NCBI GenBank assembly: GCA_001970855.1
Contig: LSSN01000540.1
Coordinates: 4,136-25,563 of the forward strand
DNA length: 21,428 nt
Direction of reading: 5' to 3'
DNA from: Smittium culicis
Taxonomy: Eukaryota > Kickxellomycota > Harpellomycetes > Harpellales > Legeriomycetaceae
The position numbers were made by a program, and so were the translations under genes. A model generated the notes under the pieces. That model had not been told where the DNA came from. It saw only the letters and a list, made by a program, of their open reading frames with translations, and did not search any database. This document shows, piece after piece, positions 17,791 to 21,428 of this stretch. Positions within the stretch are counted from its first letter, which is position 1. Every line of letters begins with the position of its first letter.

Positions 17791-20700
17791 ATATGTGAAT
17801 TGTAACCAACCTAAGCCAATTTTTATCAATTCTACATATTAATTTACATAGTCAAATTTTACGAGACTTAGTAGTAAAACGAAAAGGTTTTTCCCAAATA
17901 AGTTTTTTCGTCTTATTGTGAAACAACTACCACTATCATTTCTATTATATATTTTCTTCCTTTTCAAATACTATTTTCCAGGCTTTAAAATAAACCTTTT
18001 ATAATAAGACTAAAATCATACTTTAATAGCACAATATCATGCATTCATTAGTAATGTGAGGTTTTTATTTTTTTTTTGATATTTTCAATTAATTAAATTT
18101 TTGGTATGATAATTCAAAAATTCAATTTTTTAATATAAAAATGAATTAATTTCAATCATTAGCCTCACAATCGTTTTTTGGAAGCTTTTTACAAGTATTT
18201 TGATGTATTTATTTAGTATGTGATAGATAATTTTTTTGACCTATAGTTTTTCAGGGATTTATGACAATCTTTTTTTTGAGTATTAATGATTTCTTGGAAA
18301 CACAATCAAGAAAATTTATATTTATTTATATTTTTTTATTAAATAAAATTAATTTTTTTGAAAAGAGGTTTTATTGAAATGTTGAGATTTAGAGAAAAAA
18401 AATTGTTTATTAAAATAAGGATAATTTTGAAAAGGTAATTAAAAGCCCCCTTCAGATTGTGAGAATTGGCTTTGACCATGAGTATAAGATAATGCTGCTT
18501 TTAACACCTATAATAATCTAAGGATATTTATTATACACTTACAAGAAAAAAAATTCTCAATTATAAACCTATATATTTCAATTCCTAATATAAACGTAAA
18601 CAGGTAACATTTAAATAGATAGTTTATAAGTATGAATGAATAAATTTTAAGTAAATAATAAATAAAAAATCTGATTAAATATAATTTTTTTTAATGGCGT
18701 TCGAATAGGAAATATATAATTCAAAGAATTCTCAGAAATAAATATTCTACCTTTAAATATTTTGCATAAATTTAAATCCATAAGGGACCGGAAATTTATT
18801 TTGAGCGAATTATATAAATCTTTTTTTATTCTATCAACATATGCAGTTTTTCTATTAAAATAGACCCCAATATCGTTAGTAATATTAAAACTACTGAACT
18901 AAAATTAATGAAAGGTTTAATGGTTTTTAAATTTTAAATTAGTTTGGAATAAAATTTGCGAAATGATTTTTTGACCTCTTAGCTATCATTTTTAACTAAA
19001 CCATTTTAGTTATTAGCTTTTTATATGTGAAAATAATTAAGCTGATATTTTAATATACTTTTATCATATAATAGTTGGTGGGAAAATATTAAAAAACTTA
19101 ACTAACATCATTTCATTATTTTATTCTCTATTTTATTATTTAAGTATATACTCTATTTAATATTTATTTTCTTTAGCTGGAAAAAATTGCTAAAAATTTA
19201 AGATATAGAATATTTAGTTTTTTTTTCAAATTAAATCTTCAGAAGAAATGTTTCTTTTTTTCTCACTAGTTTTTTGAAAAGCAATTTCATTCGTTATGTT
19301 TTATTCTTAAAAAATCCTATGAAATATCTATTTAAATTAACATAAACCCATATAACAGTGCAATTTTTCGGTACTTTTAATTGATTATCCTAAAAAAAGA
19401 AAAAATATTCGCTTTATTTTATTAATCTAAATCTCATTTTCTCAGAAATTGAGGCTCCCAAACAAATATTTTTTAGATTCGTACTATTTTCTTCCAAATC
19501 GGATCTTGTTCAGATTATTTTATAATATTATTTAAATGTTTTGACTTTTTCATTTCCCTTTCGTTGAATCTGATCTATGATTTATACATATATTTTTCTA
19601 TTTTCTATATTTTAGATTAATAACGCACTCTCTGATTATTTTACTCGATTTCTATATGTTTTAAATTATTTAAATTGATTTAAATTTCTACAAAATTCGT
19701 CAAAAAAGTTATTCATATATTATTTTTCTCCTAATCGATGATTAAGTGCAACAATATTTTCACTTAGGGTTTTTTTGATTTCAATTTCTTTAACCCTTGA
19801 TCTAGAATTTTTACACTTAATTTCTGATTATATTTATGTTATATCTTCATTTTATTTTAATAATATTCTTTTGATGTAATGAACTTGATTATCTAAAATC
19901 TTTTTTTAAAAGTTTTATAAAATCAAATTTGATGATAGATGTTAGATTCAAATGTTTTTTATCAAGAGAAAACAGAAAATTCAAAGACTTATAGATTCGA
20001 TAAATGAATCTATAAGTCTTTTATACTATTTAGATCAATGAATTGATCAAAATTAATCCAATCAAATCTTAACAATAGATTTGATCTGCCCTATAGTTTT
20101 ATCTTCCACTAATCAAGTAATATAGTAATGCATTAGTTTTTATTTACGTAATTTAATATGCAAGCGTTCAGCTATCTTATGTATACCATTTTATTCTCTA
20201 ATATTAAGAATTATGATCAGAATGTATCAATTAGTCACTTTTAACAGTATTAAAATTCCCTAAAATCAATAATCCTCCACTTTAATTTGCAGTAAAAAGT
20301 TTTTTATGTTATAAGATACTATTATTGTCCTCCTGTATTTTTGAATATTTTAAAAATAGAGGTTTTCTACTTCTAATTACTGATTATTTTCTGAAGTATC
20401 ATTCAAAATTTTAATTTTTCTTTCAAAGTATAATTAATAATCCAGAACTATCAAATTATTGTTATTATTAATAGTTGTAGTGTATTTTTACCAGCTAATT
20501 TAATTTCAAAAGTACATATTTAGAAGTAAGAATATATTTTTTTGATATTTATTTCAAAAAAGCATAATATTTAAGCATTATTAATTATGTTTAGCTATGC
20601 GAAGATTGGTTATTTTATAAGAAATAGCTTGAGCATTGAAGGTATTTGTTTTGATTCAATTTTTTTTAAAATTTTTTTCAAGTTTCATTATTTATAAAAC

Positions 20701-21381
20701 TTCTCTGCTCATGATTATAGAGCCGAAATTATTGATATCAGAGTATTAGATAGGTTGATAGCTGTCTCCTAAGCATATAAAAACATGAAAAATATTTATG
20801 ATCCATCTGTTTAAATCACCAGTGTTACTAATAAATATAAGAGCTTTAATAGAGTCATTATATTCATTTGATGTATTTTCGCTATCAGGTATTGCGTTTT
20901 TTTATATAAATATTATTCGGAAATATTTTTTCTCTAATTGATACTATTATTTTAACTTTTTTTCTCTTCACTCTATTATTCATTTCTTATAGAGAGTATT
21001 CACTTCCAAGAATACTTATCATATTACTGTAATTTTTAGGGTCTTTTATCTTGCAATATATATGATTTTTAACTGGTTAAAGATCTTTCTCGGTGCATTT
21101 AAGAAAGTTTTCCCTTCAAATATGTTTTAATTCTCGCTTATTAATATATACGTCGATTATTTAATACTAATCGAATTAATTAAATAATCATTTAACAATT
21201 CTTTTAAGGATCATGGTGATTTTTTATTAAAAGACAATTTCGTATGTGTTTGAGAATTTTCAACTGAAATAGCCTCTTATTCGATCAATTATTTATTTGT
21301 TTATTTGAACTTTATCTGTTTTTCTATTTATATTTCATAAATAGATATTTTTAAAAAAAGCTTGGCTATTATACTGTATTC
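17791..21381. other. Long AT-rich non-coding stretch
   Basis: No recognisable protein, tRNA or rRNA was found on either strand over about 3.6 kb. Long T-runs dominate. The only clear structure is the hairpin at 19983-20021 and smaller inverted repeats clustered around it (about 19920-20095). Confidence 0.65.
19983..20021. repeat. Perfect 16-bp stem, 7-nt loop hairpin
   Basis: AAAGACTTATAGATTC at 19983-19998 is followed by the loop GATAAAT and its exact complement GAATCTATAAGTCTTT at 20006-20021. Weaker inverted repeats lie nearby (GATCAA-TGAA-TTGATC and AAATCT...AGATTT). There is no adjacent gene for it to terminate. Confidence 0.9.
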
Positions 21382-21428
21382 TTTTTATTTTATTTTATTT
21401 TATTTTATTTTATTTTATTTTATTTTAT
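21382..21428. repeat. (TTTTA)n microsatellite at the right edge
   Basis: Nine or so perfect copies of TTTTA run to the last base of the window. The array is cut by the window edge, so its length is unknown. Confidence 0.95.

Overview
This window is AT-rich eukaryotic DNA with no intact gene that I can find. It reads as a graveyard of nested transposable elements. Three superfamilies are recognisable from their proteins: a Ty3/gypsy LTR retrotransposon (+ strand), an IS630/Tc1/mariner-type DD34E DNA transposon (- strand), and a Mutator-like element (MULE, - strand). All are broken by stops, frameshifts and insertions. The extreme AT bias and the TE mix would fit a TE-rich microsporidian or another AT-rich unicellular fungus or protist. 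That is an inference, because no host gene is present to place the organism.

Layout: 1-155 is a (TGTTTA)n microsatellite. 156-2317 is AT-rich DNA with nothing coding. 2318-3095 holds an interrupted LTR-like copy. 3141-12985 is the Ty3/gypsy element: 5' LTR (about 3141-3490), gag with a CCHC knuckle (3541-4393), protease (about 4640-5250), a GC-rich foreign-looking island (about 5395-5990), RT first half (5994-6343), RT second half (9131-9291 and 9625-9841), RNase H (to 10452), integrase (10596-11790), polypurine tract (11851-11865) and an interrupted 3' LTR (11866-12060 and 12861-12985). A further LTR-like fragment follows at 12986-13250.

The RT is split twice. A 2787-bp Tc1-like element (6344-9130), with about 250-bp terminal inverted repeats, sits at a duplicated TA. 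A 333-bp insertion (9292-9624) is flanked by a 7-bp direct repeat. In both cases the RT reading frame resumes in register once the insert and one repeat copy are discounted, which fixes the boundaries to the base.

13412-16038 is a MULE with about 105-bp TIRs. It encodes a decayed transposase with FLYWCH-like, MULE catalytic and SWIM-like regions. 16039-21381 is mostly AT-rich non-coding DNA, with a 23-24-bp minisatellite containing TTAGGGG (16781-16912), a doubtful coding remnant (about 17230-17790) and a 16-bp-stem hairpin (19983-20021). 21382-21428 is a (TTTTA)n repeat. The order of events is inferred: the gypsy element landed first, and the Tc1-like and 333-bp insertions came later. The GC island is probably also an insertion. 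The MULE lies beside the gypsy element, not inside it.
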